From Leifsonia sp. PS1209 (lineage in GTDB: Bacteria > Actinomycetota > Actinomycetes > Actinomycetales > Microbacteriaceae), in NCBI RefSeq assembly GCF_012317045.1, contig NZ_CP051154.1:496001-560000 (forward strand): a stretch of 64,000 nucleotides of DNA. Reading direction: 5' to 3'. The translations under genes and the position numbers were made by a program. The stretch's first letter is position 1. The number at the start of each line of letters is the position of its first letter. This document shows, piece by piece, positions 28,289-37,440 of this stretch. Under the pieces are notes generated by a model, which searched no databases, was not told the origin of the DNA, and saw only the letters and a list, made by a program, of their open reading frames with translations.

Positions 28289-30144
28289 GCGCGGCGGCGA
28301 CGACGCGGGATGCGCGGGGCGCGGCGGCACAGGATGCGGCGGCGCTGGATGCTGCGGCACAGGATGCGGCCGACCGTGCCGCTCGGTTCCTCGACCTGGA
28401 GAACGCGCCGTTCACTCTGCCGGGGTCGCGCATCCTGGTGCAGCGGACGGACGGCGGCGTGACCGTGCGGCTGGCCGAGTACGAGCGCAGGCTCGACGAC
28501 TGCGTCGTGGTGCGGGCGCTGCGGGTGTTCGGTGCGGACGGGCGCGTCGCGGAGATCGCGGACGTGCGCCCGGAGAGCATCGCGTTCGACGGGGGAGCGA
28601 CCCTGACCTTCGACGGCCAGCGGGCGCTGAGCCTCGGCGGCGGCTCGCGGTGGACGGTCGAGCTGACCGTGCCGGGCGCGGTCGGTGCGCTCGACGCCGC
28701 TCAGGCAGGCGACGCATCCGGTGCCTGGGCGCCCGGGCTGCCGCCGGCCGGCGAGGCGTCCTGGACGGCGACCGGCGCGGACGACCTGCTGATGCGGGAG
28801 GTGGGCGGGGACACCGTCGTGCGGCTCTCGTTCCCCGGCGGAGACGGCTCGCAACTGCGGATCGCACTGGGCGCATCCACGGCGGAGAACGCGGAGGCTT
28901 CGCACGCTTCGGGTGCCCCGCACGCCTCCGCCCTCGCAGCCACCACATCCGTCTGGGCGGACTGGTTCGCCCGCACACCGCGGGTGCGTGCCGACCTCGC
29001 CGACCTCACGGCGTTCTGCTGGTGGGTGCTCGGCGCCAACATCGTCACCCTGCCCGGTCGCGGCGACGCGCGCGCCGTCGTCCCGTCGAAGATCGGCTAC
29101 GTCGGCCTCTGGCAGTGGGACGCGTACTTCATCGCGGCCGGCCTCCGCCACGGCGCCCCGGAGCTCGCACGCGAGCAGCTCGCCCTCGCGTTCGGCTTCC
29201 CGACACCGGACGGCCAGCTGCCCGACGTCGTTCACGACGACGGCGTGCTGGCGTCGAGCGACGACCTCCCGCCCGGCGACAGGGACACGCTGCGTCGCGC
29301 AGGCTCCTCCATCGCCGACCCGTCGGCGCCGATCCCGCTCACCAAGCCGCCGCTCGCGGCCTGGGCGCTGCGCTCGCTCGAAGGCCTGATCGACGACCCC
29401 GCCTGGTTCGACGAGGCGTGGGAGACGGTCGCGCGCAGCCAGGAGTGGTGGTTCGCGCATTCCGACCTCGACGGAGACGGGATGCCCGAGTACGGCCACC
29501 CGTACTCCTCCGGCCTCGACGACAGCCCAGTGTTCGACGGAGAGCTTCCCGTCGCGTCACCGGACCTCGCGGCGTACCTGATCCTGCAGGACGACCTGCT
29601 CGCATCCCGGGCCAGATCGGTGGGGGACACTGCGGCAGCCGAGCGCCACGCCGCACGAGCCGAGCGCACCCTCGCGCTGCTCGAGGCGATGTGGGACGAC
29701 GCCGCCGGGTTCTTCCGCTCCCGCGGAGCGGGCACACCGCTCTCCGCGGAGACCGCCGTCAGCCTGCTCCCGCTGCTCACCGGCCGCCTGCCCGGGCGCA
29801 TCGTGTCCAGGATGCTCGAAGCTCTCGACGACCCGGACCGGTTCGCGACGCCGTGGGCGATCCCCACGGTCGCCGCCAGGGATGCCGACTTCTCCGCAGA
29901 GCGGATGTGGCGCGGCCCGGTATGGGTCAACATCAACGCCCTCATCGCCGAGGGGCTGGCCGTCTCCGGCCACGCGGACCGCTCCCGCGAGCTGGTCGAG
30001 GCGACGCTGCGCCTGGTGCAGCACGCCGGTGGACCGCACGAGTACTTCAACCCGCTCATCGGAAGGAGGGCCAAGACGGCGACGACGTCGTTCGGCTGGT
30101 CGGCCGCGCTGTGCGTCGACCTCGCGGTGCGCGCTTCGGGCTGA
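28285..30144 (+). CDS. GH63/MGH-like (alpha/alpha)6 glycoside hydrolase
   Basis: A 619-residue protein with no signal peptide, so it acts on imported sugar. After an Ala-rich start and a beta-rich N-domain (about residues 40-210) comes an (alpha/alpha)6-barrel with LWQWDAYF, SSGLDDSPVF (likely general acid Asp), MWRGPVWVNINAL and HEYFNPLIG (likely base Glu). These match the pattern of mannosylglycerate/glucosylglycerate hydrolases and related GH63 enzymes. It is often annotated as amylo-alpha-1,6-glucosidase, for which I see no specific support. It is translationally coupled to the importer, so it probably splits the imported glycoside. Confidence 0.8.
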   Translation: MSAAATTRDARGAAAQDAAALDAAAQDAADRAARFLDLENAPFTLPGSRILVQRTDGGVTVRLAEYERRLDDCVVVRALRVFGADGRVAEIADVRPESIAFDGGATLTFDGQRALSLGGGSRWTVELTVPGAVGALDAAQAGDASGAWAPGLPPAGEASWTATGADDLLMREVGGDTVVRLSFPGGDGSQLRIALGASTAENAEASHASGAPHASALAATTSVWADWFARTPRVRADLADLTAFCWWVLGANIVTLPGRGDARAVVPSKIGYVGLWQWDAYFIAAGLRHGAPELAREQLALAFGFPTPDGQLPDVVHDDGVLASSDDLPPGDRDTLRRAGSSIADPSAPIPLTKPPLAAWALRSLEGLIDDPAWFDEAWETVARSQEWWFAHSDLDGDGMPEYGHPYSSGLDDSPVFDGELPVASPDLAAYLILQDDLLASRARSVGDTAAAERHAARAERTLALLEAMWDDAAGFFRSRGAGTPLSAETAVSLLPLLTGRLPGRIVSRMLEALDDPDRFATPWAIPTVAARDADFSAERMWRGPVWVNINALIAEGLAVSGHADRSRELVEATLRLVQHAGGPHEYFNPLIGRRAKTATTSFGWSAALCVDLAVRASG

Positions 30145-30164
30145 CGGCCGGATCGCCCCGCCGG

Positions 30165-30821
30165 TCAGCCCAGCCGCTCCCACGAGATGCCCGCGTCCGC
30201 GAGCAGACGGCGCATCCCATTGGTCCAGTTGGCGGCCAGCGCCTCTTTCGCCGCCGGCAGGTCGCCGGCGACCAAGTAGCGCGCGATGTCTGCGTGTTCG
30301 ATCGCGCTGCGTTCGACCATCACGTCGTCGGACACCAGCAGCGACTCGTAGCGGTGGATGGCGCGGCGCACGCCGGCGATCTCGTCGAGCAGCCGCTGGT
30401 TGGGGCAGGCGCTCAGCATCAGGTTGTGCCACTCGTCGTCGCGGCGGTTGACCAGCGCGTGCTGCGCGACGTCGTCGTTGAACTCGGCGGCGAGGGCGGC
30501 GAGCTGTGTGCCGATTCCGGCCAGCTCGTCGGCCGGGCTGAGGTCGAGCGCGAGGCTTTCCAGCGCCACGATGATGGGGCACAGTTCTTCGAACTCCCGG
30601 GCGCTCAGCGGCACGAACCGGAAGCCTTTGCCGTTCTCCGACTCGATCTGCCCTTCGCTTTCGAGCGCGATCAGGGCCTCCCGCAGCGGCGTGCGCGACA
30701 CGCCGAGCTCGGCGGCGAGCTGCACCTCGTTGATGCTCTCGCCGGGGCGCACGTCGCCGGCGCGCATTCTCGCGATGAGTTCTTCGCGCACCTGGGACCG
30801 CAGGTTCTTGCGCTCGATCAC
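30165..30821 (-). CDS. GntR-family regulator, FadR/FCD type
   Basis: A 218-residue regulator. The winged helix (about residues 8-70) contains ESINEVQLAAELGVSRTPLREALIALESEG, and the all-helical FCD domain with DDEWHNLMLSACPNQRLLDE and a C-terminal His (EHADIARYLVAGD) probably binds a metal-coordinated carboxylate or sugar acid. A perfect AGGAGGT lies 4 nt before the GTG start. It is divergent from the GH42 operon, and the 17-bp operator lies between them. It is the best candidate controller of both the importer and the GH42 operon. Confidence 0.9.
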   Translation of the reverse strand: MIERKNLRSQVREELIARMRAGDVRPGESINEVQLAAELGVSRTPLREALIALESEGQIESENGKGFRFVPLSAREFEELCPIIVALESLALDLSPADELAGIGTQLAALAAEFNDDVAQHALVNRRDDEWHNLMLSACPNQRLLDEIAGVRRAIHRYESLLVSDDVMVERSAIEHADIARYLVAGDLPAAKEALAANWTNGMRRLLADAGISWERLG

Positions 30822-30913
30822 TGTGACCTCCTGGTCGGTTCGTGCGTGGCCTCCCGGCCGGCCGGCGTCGCCAGCTTAGGGCTTGACCCACCGCGGGAAT
30901 CGCTTTAGCGTTA

Positions 30914-30930
30914 CTGTATACAGAATACAG
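30914..30930. promoter_or_regulatory. Second copy of the GntR operator
   Basis: CTGTATACAGAATACAG is identical over 17 bp to the site at 25054-25070. It lies 93 nt from the divergent GntR start and 87 nt before the GH42 start. A possible weak promoter for the plus strand (TTGACC at 30883, TAGCGT at 30906) ends just before it, so bound protein would sit across the start region. Confidence 0.8.
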
Positions 30931-31016
30931 TCGACGGTTGCCCGGTGTAAAGCACCACGCCGTCGCCGCGCCCAGCGCCACCCCAGAACAGCCCCAGCAC
31001 AGCCGCAAGGAGACCA

Positions 31017-33071
31017 GTGACGACCACCTCGCCGCGGACCATCCGCCTCGACGCCCTCGCATACGGCGGCGACTACAACCCCGACCAGTGGCCGGAGAGC
31101 GTCTGGGCAGAGGATGCACGCCTCATGGCCGAGGCCGGGGTCAACCTGGTCACCCTTCCCGTCTTCTCCTGGCCGCTGCTCGAACCGCGTGAGGGCGAGT
31201 ACGACTTCGCCGGCCTCGACCGCGTGATCGACCTGCTCTGGGAGCACGGCATCAGCATCGACCTGGCCACAGCGACCGCCACACCTCCCGCCTGGCTGGT
31301 CCGCGAGCATCCGGAGGTGCTGCCCTGGAACGCCGACGGCGTCCGGCTCGAGTTCGGCTCGCGGCAGACGTACTGCCCCAGCTCTCCGGTGTTCCGGGAT
31401 GCGGCCCTCCGCCTCACGCGCACCCTCGCCGAACGCTACGGCGATCATCCGGCACTCGCGCTCTGGCACGTGTCGAACGAGTACGGCGACCACGTCTCCC
31501 GCTGCTGGTGCCCGGAGTCAGCTCGCCACTTCCGCCGCTGGCTGCGCGACCGCTACGAGACGATCGACGGCCTCAACGCGGCCTGGGGCACCAGCTGCTG
31601 GGGGCAGCACTACCTCGACTTCGACCAGATCGAGCCGCCGCGCACGGCCACCGGCCCGATCAACCCTGCCCAGCTCCTCGACTTCGAGCGCTTCTCCTCC
31701 GACGCGCTGCTCGAACTCTTCCAGTCCGAGATCGACGTGCTGCGCGAGGTCACCCCCGACATCGCGGTCACCACCAACTTCATGAGCCTGTTCCGCGAGC
31801 TCGACTACTGGGACTTCGCGGACGCGGAGGACATCGTCACCGACGACGCCTACCCCGACCCCGCCGATCCGGATGCGCACATCGGCGCCGCCCTCAACTA
31901 CGGCCTCATGCGTTCCCTCAAAGACGGCCGCCCGTGGCTGCTGCTCGAACAGGCGCCGAGCGCGGTGAGCTGGCGCGAGGTCAACGTGCCGAAGGCGCCG
32001 GGTCAGATGCGCGTCGGCAGCATGCAGGCGCTCGCCCACGGCTCGGACGGCGTGCTGTTCTTCCAGTGGCGGCAGGCGAAGTTCGGTCCGGAGAAGTTCC
32101 ACTCCGCGATGCTCGGCCACCGCCGAGAGCGCAGCCGCACCTTCCAGGAGACCAAGGCGCTCGGGGCCGAACTGAAGAAGCTTGCGCCGATCAAGGGCAC
32201 CCGCGTGCGCGCATCCATCGCCCTCGTCGCGGACTGGGACTCCTGGTGGGGCGTCAGCGAACCGGAGTCCCTGCCGTCCGTGCGCCTCGACTGGCTGAAG
32301 GAGGCGCGGGCCTGGCACGCCGCCGCGTACGCGCTCGGCCAGCCGGTGGATGTCGCCCGCGCCGCCGGTCCGTACGGAGAGCACCGCGTGCTGCTCGTCC
32401 CCAACCTCTACGCAACCACCCCCGAGCAGGCGGATGCGCTCTCGGCGTTCGTCGCGGAGGGAGGCCAGCTGGTCGTCGGACCGTTCTCCGGCGTCGTCGA
32501 CCACAGCGAGCAGGTGCACGACGGAGGCGCCCCCGGCCCGCTGCGCGACCTGCTGGGCGTCGAGGTGGACGAGTGGTGGCCGCTGGCGGACGGGCAGACG
32601 GCGTCCGTCGCGTTCGGAGGCGAGCGCCACGGCGTCCGCGTCTGGAGCGAGTGGATCGATGCGGCGGACGGCACAGAGGTGCTCGCCCACTACAGCGACG
32701 GCGACCTCGCCGGGCGTCCGGCCGTCACGCGCCGCGCATCCGGTGCCGGCGCCGCCTGGTACCTGAGCGCCGGTCTCGACAGCGACGGGATGCGCGCCGT
32801 GCTCTCCGGGGTGTTCGCCGCCGCGGGCGTGCCCGTCCCCGCCTCCACCGAGCGCGACACCGACCTCGAGGTCGTCACCCGCACCGACGGCGTCACCGAC
32901 TACACGTTCGTCCTCAACCACGGGCGCCGCACGCTCACCGCTCCGCGCATCCCGGGCGGCCGCGACCTCCTCACCGACGCCGACGCCGATGCCGCCGACG
33001 GGCTGCGGCTCGGGCCCTTCGGCGTCGCCGTCATCGCCCACCCCACCCGCACAGAACCGGCCGGCGCATGA
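31017..33071 (+). CDS. Beta-galactosidase, GH42
   Basis: A 684-residue cytoplasmic beta-galactosidase. GH42 marks are GGDYNPDQWPESVWAEDARLM at the N-terminus, WHVSNEYG (acid/base Glu near residue 151), LLLEQAPSAVSWREVN (nucleophile Glu near 310) and a Cys set (YCPSSP, RCWCPES, TSCWG) that in this family holds zinc. A galactosidase trimer domain and a C-terminal beta domain follow. AAGGAG lies 4 nt before the GTG start. It is first in a five-gene operon and under the shared operator. GH42 enzymes prefer short beta-galactosides or alpha-L-arabinopyranosides. Confidence 0.93.
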   Translation: MTTTSPRTIRLDALAYGGDYNPDQWPESVWAEDARLMAEAGVNLVTLPVFSWPLLEPREGEYDFAGLDRVIDLLWEHGISIDLATATATPPAWLVREHPEVLPWNADGVRLEFGSRQTYCPSSPVFRDAALRLTRTLAERYGDHPALALWHVSNEYGDHVSRCWCPESARHFRRWLRDRYETIDGLNAAWGTSCWGQHYLDFDQIEPPRTATGPINPAQLLDFERFSSDALLELFQSEIDVLREVTPDIAVTTNFMSLFRELDYWDFADAEDIVTDDAYPDPADPDAHIGAALNYGLMRSLKDGRPWLLLEQAPSAVSWREVNVPKAPGQMRVGSMQALAHGSDGVLFFQWRQAKFGPEKFHSAMLGHRRERSRTFQETKALGAELKKLAPIKGTRVRASIALVADWDSWWGVSEPESLPSVRLDWLKEARAWHAAAYALGQPVDVARAAGPYGEHRVLLVPNLYATTPEQADALSAFVAEGGQLVVGPFSGVVDHSEQVHDGGAPGPLRDLLGVEVDEWWPLADGQTASVAFGGERHGVRVWSEWIDAADGTEVLAHYSDGDLAGRPAVTRRASGAGAAWYLSAGLDSDGMRAVLSGVFAAAGVPVPASTERDTDLEVVTRTDGVTDYTFVLNHGRRTLTAPRIPGGRDLLTDADADAADGLRLGPFGVAVIAHPTRTEPAGA

Positions 33072-33115
33072 CGCCGCAGCCATCGTCCCCACCCACCACC
33101 GACCGCGAGGCCACC

Positions 33116-34522
33116 ATGACCCAACCATTCGTCCACCCGTACGTGCCGAACACGGCGCCGGCATCCCGTCAGGCGATGCTCGACGCCGTCGGCGCGGAGT
33201 CCGTCGAGGAGTTCTACGCCGACGTGCCCGCCGACCTGCGCCTGGCCGGCCCGCTCGACCTGCCGGAGCCGCTCGTCGCCGAGCAGGACCTGGTGCGTCA
33301 CGTCGGCGGCCTGCTGCGCCGCAACCGCGCGGTGGAGCCCGGCCGGCTGTTCCTCGGCGCCGGCACGTACCAGCACGCCGTGCCCGCCGTGGTGGACGAG
33401 GTCATCAACCGCAGCGAGTTCCTCACCGCGTACGCCGGAGAGCCGTACGAGGACCACGGCCGGTTCCAGGCGCTGTTCCAGTACCAGTCGCTGATGGGCG
33501 AGCTGCTCAACCAGGATGTGGTCAACGTGCCGACGTACGACGGCTTCCAGGCCGCGGCGACCTCTCTCGCGATGGCGGGCCGCATCACCGGCCGCCGCAC
33601 CGTGCTGCTGGTGAGCGACGCGCATCCGGACAAGCTGTCCAAGGTGCGCGACTACATCGCACCGACCATCGACCTCGTCCTGGTCCCCACCGTCGACGGC
33701 GTCGCCGACGTCGCCGCGGCCACCGGGATGCTCGACGACGCGACGGCAGCGATTTGGATCGAGACCCCGAGCTACACCGGAGCACTCGAGACCGCCGTCG
33801 CCGAACTCTCCGACGCCGCCCACGCGGTCGGAGCCGTCGTCATCGTCGGCACCGACCCGATCGGTCTCGGCATCCTCACCCCGCCCGCCGATCAGGGCGC
33901 GGACATCGTCCACGGCGACATCCAGTCCCTCGGGCTGCACCCCTGGTTCGGCGGAGCGCACGCCGGTTTCATCGCCGTGCACGACGATCCCCGCTTCGTG
34001 ATGGAGCTGCCGTCGCGCCTGTTCGGCCTCGCCTCCACCGACGTGCCGGGCGAGTACGGCTTCGGCGACGTCGCATACGACCGCACCTCCTTCGCCCTCC
34101 GCGAGGAAGGGAAGGAGTGGGTCGGCACCGCCGCAGCGCTCTGGGGCATCGCGGCGGGCGTCTACCTCTCCCTGATGGGCCCGAAGGGCATGGCGGAGGT
34201 CGGAGAGACCGTCCTCGCCCGCACGGCGTACGCCTCCCGCGCCCTCGCCGCCCTTCCCGGCGTGGCGCTCGCCGACGGGGCGACGCACTTCCGCGAGTTC
34301 GTCATCGACCTCCGGGATGCGGCGCTCACCGCACCGGAACTGGTCGCCGCAGGTCGCGCATCCGGATTCGAGCCAGGCCACGCCATCGACGAGACGCACC
34401 TCCTGGTGTGCGTCACAGAGCAGAACACCCAGTCAGACATCGACGACCTCGCCGCCGTGCTCTCCGACGCCCTCGGCGCCGGTGCTGCGGCTGGCGCACA
34501 GAAGAAGGAGCAGAGCGCATGA
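33116..34522 (+). CDS. Divergent GcvPA-like (glycine decarboxylase alpha-like) protein
   Basis: A 468-residue fold-type I PLP-enzyme subunit similar along its length to glycine decarboxylase subunit 1: VPNTAPASRQAMLDAVG at the start, FLGAGTYQHAVPAVVDEVINRSEFLTAY, then LVVPTVDGVADV-like Rossmann segments and HPWFGGAHAGF. In true GcvPA the strand after SEFxTAY reads as a YQ-E-SQG pattern; here (about residues 105-112) it is AGEPYEDHG. No gcvT, gcvH or lpd is nearby. I chose the ATG at 33116, with GCGAGG 5 nt before it; the ATG at 33068 overlaps the GH42 stop. Its reaction is probably not glycine cleavage. Confidence 0.75.
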   Translation: MTQPFVHPYVPNTAPASRQAMLDAVGAESVEEFYADVPADLRLAGPLDLPEPLVAEQDLVRHVGGLLRRNRAVEPGRLFLGAGTYQHAVPAVVDEVINRSEFLTAYAGEPYEDHGRFQALFQYQSLMGELLNQDVVNVPTYDGFQAAATSLAMAGRITGRRTVLLVSDAHPDKLSKVRDYIAPTIDLVLVPTVDGVADVAAATGMLDDATAAIWIETPSYTGALETAVAELSDAAHAVGAVVIVGTDPIGLGILTPPADQGADIVHGDIQSLGLHPWFGGAHAGFIAVHDDPRFVMELPSRLFGLASTDVPGEYGFGDVAYDRTSFALREEGKEWVGTAAALWGIAAGVYLSLMGPKGMAEVGETVLARTAYASRALAALPGVALADGATHFREFVIDLRDAALTAPELVAAGRASGFEPGHAIDETHLLVCVTEQNTQSDIDDLAAVLSDALGAGAAAGAQKKEQSA

Positions 34523-36201
34523 GCCTCCCCATCGCCCCCAAACCGCCCGTGCGGCGTTTCCACCAGGCGCGCTGGGACGAGCCCGTCGTGTTCGAACTGC
34601 ACACGCCGGGCGAGCGCGGAGTGCTCGTCTCCCGCCCGGAGGCCGGCGTGCGCGAGGCCGTCGGCGACGTCGTCGCGGCGCTTCCCGCATCCCTCCGGCG
34701 CAGTGCACCGCCCGCGCTGCCGGAGATCGGGCAGATGCGGGTGCTCAAGCACTACCTGCGCCTCAGCCAGGAGAACCTCGGCGCCGACCTCAACGTCGAC
34801 GTCGGCCAGGGCACCTGCACCATGAAGTACGCGCCGAAGGTCAACGAGGCGATCATCCGGACCCCCGACCTCACCGAGCTGCACCCGCTGCAGGATCCGG
34901 CGAGCGCGCAGGGCATCCTCGAGATCGTCTGGCGCACCGAGCGGATGCTCGCCGAGATCTCGGGAATGAGCCGCGTCTCCCTGCAGACCAGCGGAGGATC
35001 GGAGGCGATCTGGGCCAACATCTCGATGATCCGCGCCTACCACGCCTCCCGCGGCGAGGCCGAGCAGCGGGATGAGGTCATCACCACGATCTTCTCCCAC
35101 CCGTCCAACGCGGCGGCGGCCAAGGCGGCGGGATACCGGGTCATCACCATCCACCCGGATGCGGACGGCTACCCCGACATCGACGCCCTCCGCACCGCGC
35201 TCTCCCCGCGCACCGCGGCGATCATGGTCACCAACCCGGAGGACACGGGCATCTACAACCCGCGCATCCGGGAGTGGGTGGAGCTCGCGCACGGTGTCGG
35301 CGCGCTCGCCTCGTACGACCAGGCCAACGCCAACGGCATCCTCGGCATCACCCGCGCCCGCGACGCCGGATTCGACGTGTGCCACTTCAACCTGCACAAG
35401 ACGTTCGGAACGCCGCACGGCTGCGGCGGCCCCGGCTCGGGAGCGAACGCCGTCTCCGAGGCGCTCGCGCCGTTCCTGCCCGGCCCGGTGGTCGAGCGCG
35501 TCGGCGACCGCTACGTCCTGGATGCCGACCGGCCGCAGTCGATCGGCTCCGTCGCCCCGTTCTACGGCGTCACCCCGAACATCGTGCGCACGTACGCCTG
35601 GATCAGCGCGCTCGGCGCGGAGGGCCTGCGCGCCGTGGCCGAGACGGCGGTGCTGAACAACAACTACCTGATGAAGCGCATCCTCGCGATCCCCGGGGCC
35701 AGCGCGCCGTACGCGACCGGCCGCCGCCGCATCGAGCAGGTGCGGTACTCCTGGCAGGAGCTGTTCGAGGAGACGGGCATCAGCTCCGAGGAGATCGGCG
35801 TCCGCGCCTCCGACTTCGGCATGCACTACTGGACCAGCCACCACCCGTACATCGTTCCGCAGCCGTTCACGCTCGAACCGACGGAGTCGTACTCGATGGC
35901 CGAACTGGACGAGTACGCCAACGTGCTCGCCGAGGTCGCCCGCGAGGCCCGCGAGACGCCGGAGGTGGTGCGCTCGGCGCCGCACAACCAGACCGTGCAC
36001 CACACCCACCACGACGACCTGGACGACCCGGATCGCTGGGCGGTGACCTGGCGGGCGTACCAGCGGAAGTACGCCGGGGCGGGAGAGGGTGCGTTCGCGC
36101 CGTTCTCCGCTCCGTCGTCCGAGGCGGCTGGCGCTGGTCCTGCGACTGGTGCTGCCGCTGGCGCTGCGTCGGCCTCCTCCTCCGACGAGGCTGCTGCGTA
36201 G
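34519..36201 (+). CDS. Divergent GcvPB-like PLP-binding subunit
   Basis: A 560-residue partner of the preceding protein, with its start overlapping (ATGA). The PLP Lys is in HFNLHKTFGTPHG near residue 294, and GTCTMKYAPKVNEAI and HPLQDPASAQG are conserved. Key motifs differ from true P-protein: SLQPAAGAHGE is SLQTSGGSEA (near 153), the HGTNPAS segment is FSHPSNAAAA (near 191-200) and DGANLNA is DQANANG. The substrate pocket is therefore remodelled. The last 30 residues are Ala/Ser-rich. The pair should form a heteromeric PLP enzyme acting on an amino acid or amino-sugar acid; the exact reaction is unknown. Confidence 0.75.
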   Translation: MSLPIAPKPPVRRFHQARWDEPVVFELHTPGERGVLVSRPEAGVREAVGDVVAALPASLRRSAPPALPEIGQMRVLKHYLRLSQENLGADLNVDVGQGTCTMKYAPKVNEAIIRTPDLTELHPLQDPASAQGILEIVWRTERMLAEISGMSRVSLQTSGGSEAIWANISMIRAYHASRGEAEQRDEVITTIFSHPSNAAAAKAAGYRVITIHPDADGYPDIDALRTALSPRTAAIMVTNPEDTGIYNPRIREWVELAHGVGALASYDQANANGILGITRARDAGFDVCHFNLHKTFGTPHGCGGPGSGANAVSEALAPFLPGPVVERVGDRYVLDADRPQSIGSVAPFYGVTPNIVRTYAWISALGAEGLRAVAETAVLNNNYLMKRILAIPGASAPYATGRRRIEQVRYSWQELFEETGISSEEIGVRASDFGMHYWTSHHPYIVPQPFTLEPTESYSMAELDEYANVLAEVAREARETPEVVRSAPHNQTVHHTHHDDLDDPDRWAVTWRAYQRKYAGAGEGAFAPFSAPSSEAAGAGPATGAAAGAASASSSDEAAA

Positions 36202-37440
36202 ATGTCCTCCCTCCGTCAGCTCCGCCCGGCGATCGGGGTGGTCGTGAACCCCGTCGCCGGGATCGGGGGACCGGCCGGCCTCGTCGGCAGCGACGGCGAG
36301 GCGGTGCAGCGCGAGGCCGCCGCGCGCGGTTCGCACGCCCGTGCCGCCGAGCGCGCTGCCGCGGCCCTCGCGGTGCTGGCGGGCGCGCATCCCGGGCTGG
36401 AGGTGCTGACGGCGTCCGGGCCGCTCGGCGAGGATGCGGTGCGCGCCGCCGGTCTCCTCCCGCGCGTCGTCTACGCTCCGGATGCGCGGCGCGGCCAAAC
36501 GGGCGACGGCCTCGTGGGCGTCGGCCTAGCGGGCGACGGCACCACGGGCGACGACACCGCGCGTGCCGTCGCGGCCTTCGTGGCCGATGGCGCCACCCTC
36601 GTGCTGTTCGCGGGTGGAGACGGCACGGCACGGGATGCGGCACGAGGCGCCCCGGCGCACACCGCGCTGCTCGGCATCCCGGCCGGGGTCAAGATGTACT
36701 CCGGCTGCTTCGCCGTCGCTCCCGCCGCAGCGGGCGCGATCGCCGCGGAGTGGCTGACCGCCGGCGGCCTGCCGACGCGCGAGGCGGAAGTCCTCGACCT
36801 TGACGAGGAGCTCCTGCGCGCCGGCCGGCCGGACCCTCGCCTGTTCGCGCTCGTCCGCGTCCCCGTCGCCCGCGAGCGCACCCAGGCACGCAAAGCGCCC
36901 ACCCCCACCAGCGAGGCCGACGCCGTCCGCCGGGCAGCGGCGGGCGCCGTCGCCGCCATGCGGCCGGGCGTGCGCTACCTGCTCGGGCCCGGAGGAACGC
37001 TCGCCGCGGTGTCGCGCGAACTGGGCGTGCCGGCCACCCCGCTCGGCGTCGACATCGTGCAGGACGGAATGCTCGTCGCACGCGACGTGTCGGAGCAGCA
37101 GGCCATCGCATCCATTGCCGGACACCCCGCGCAGGCCGTCGTGACCGTGATCGGCGGCCAGGGCTTCCTCCTCGGGCGCGGCAATCAGCAGCTCTCGCCC
37201 GCCGTGCTCGACGCCATCGGCTCCGACCCTCTGCTCGCCGGCCCCCTGATGGTTGTCGCGACCGAACAGAAACTCATCGACCTCGCCGGACGACCGCTCC
37301 TGGTCGACACCGGCGACACCAGCCTCGACGCACGCCTCGCCGGTCACCTCCGGGTGACCACCGGTCCGTCGTCGTCGAGCATCTACCCTGTCAGTGCCGC
37401 CAGTGCGGCCACCACCGAAGGAGCGCACACATGCGTCTAG
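36202..37440 (+). CDS. ATP-NAD/AcoX-type kinase-like protein
   Basis: A 412-residue protein of the NAD-kinase/AcoX superfamily. It opens with AIGVVVNPVAGIGGPAGLVGSD and carries the diagnostic GGDGTARD near residue 137, then GIPAGVKMYSGCFAV, QDGMLVARD and GGQGFLLGRGNQQLSP, which are all AcoX features. AcoX proteins are found in catabolic operons such as acetoin clusters, where their function is not settled. It begins directly at the GcvPB-like stop and overlaps the SDR start by 10 nt. It could phosphorylate NAD(H) for the SDR or phosphorylate a pathway intermediate. Confidence 0.75.
   Translation: MSSLRQLRPAIGVVVNPVAGIGGPAGLVGSDGEAVQREAAARGSHARAAERAAAALAVLAGAHPGLEVLTASGPLGEDAVRAAGLLPRVVYAPDARRGQTGDGLVGVGLAGDGTTGDDTARAVAAFVADGATLVLFAGGDGTARDAARGAPAHTALLGIPAGVKMYSGCFAVAPAAAGAIAAEWLTAGGLPTREAEVLDLDEELLRAGRPDPRLFALVRVPVARERTQARKAPTPTSEADAVRRAAAGAVAAMRPGVRYLLGPGGTLAAVSRELGVPATPLGVDIVQDGMLVARDVSEQQAIASIAGHPAQAVVTVIGGQGFLLGRGNQQLSPAVLDAIGSDPLLAGPLMVVATEQKLIDLAGRPLLVDTGDTSLDARLAGHLRVTTGPSSSSIYPVSAASAATTEGAHTCV

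Noticed and set aside
28285..30144. Amylo-alpha-1,6-glucosidase for the glycosidase after the importer
   Set aside because: Motifs fit the MGH/GH63 barrel, and no debranching-specific features were found.
33116..36201. Ordinary glycine cleavage system genes
   Set aside because: No gcvT, gcvH or lpd nearby, and several strictly conserved P-protein motifs are changed.
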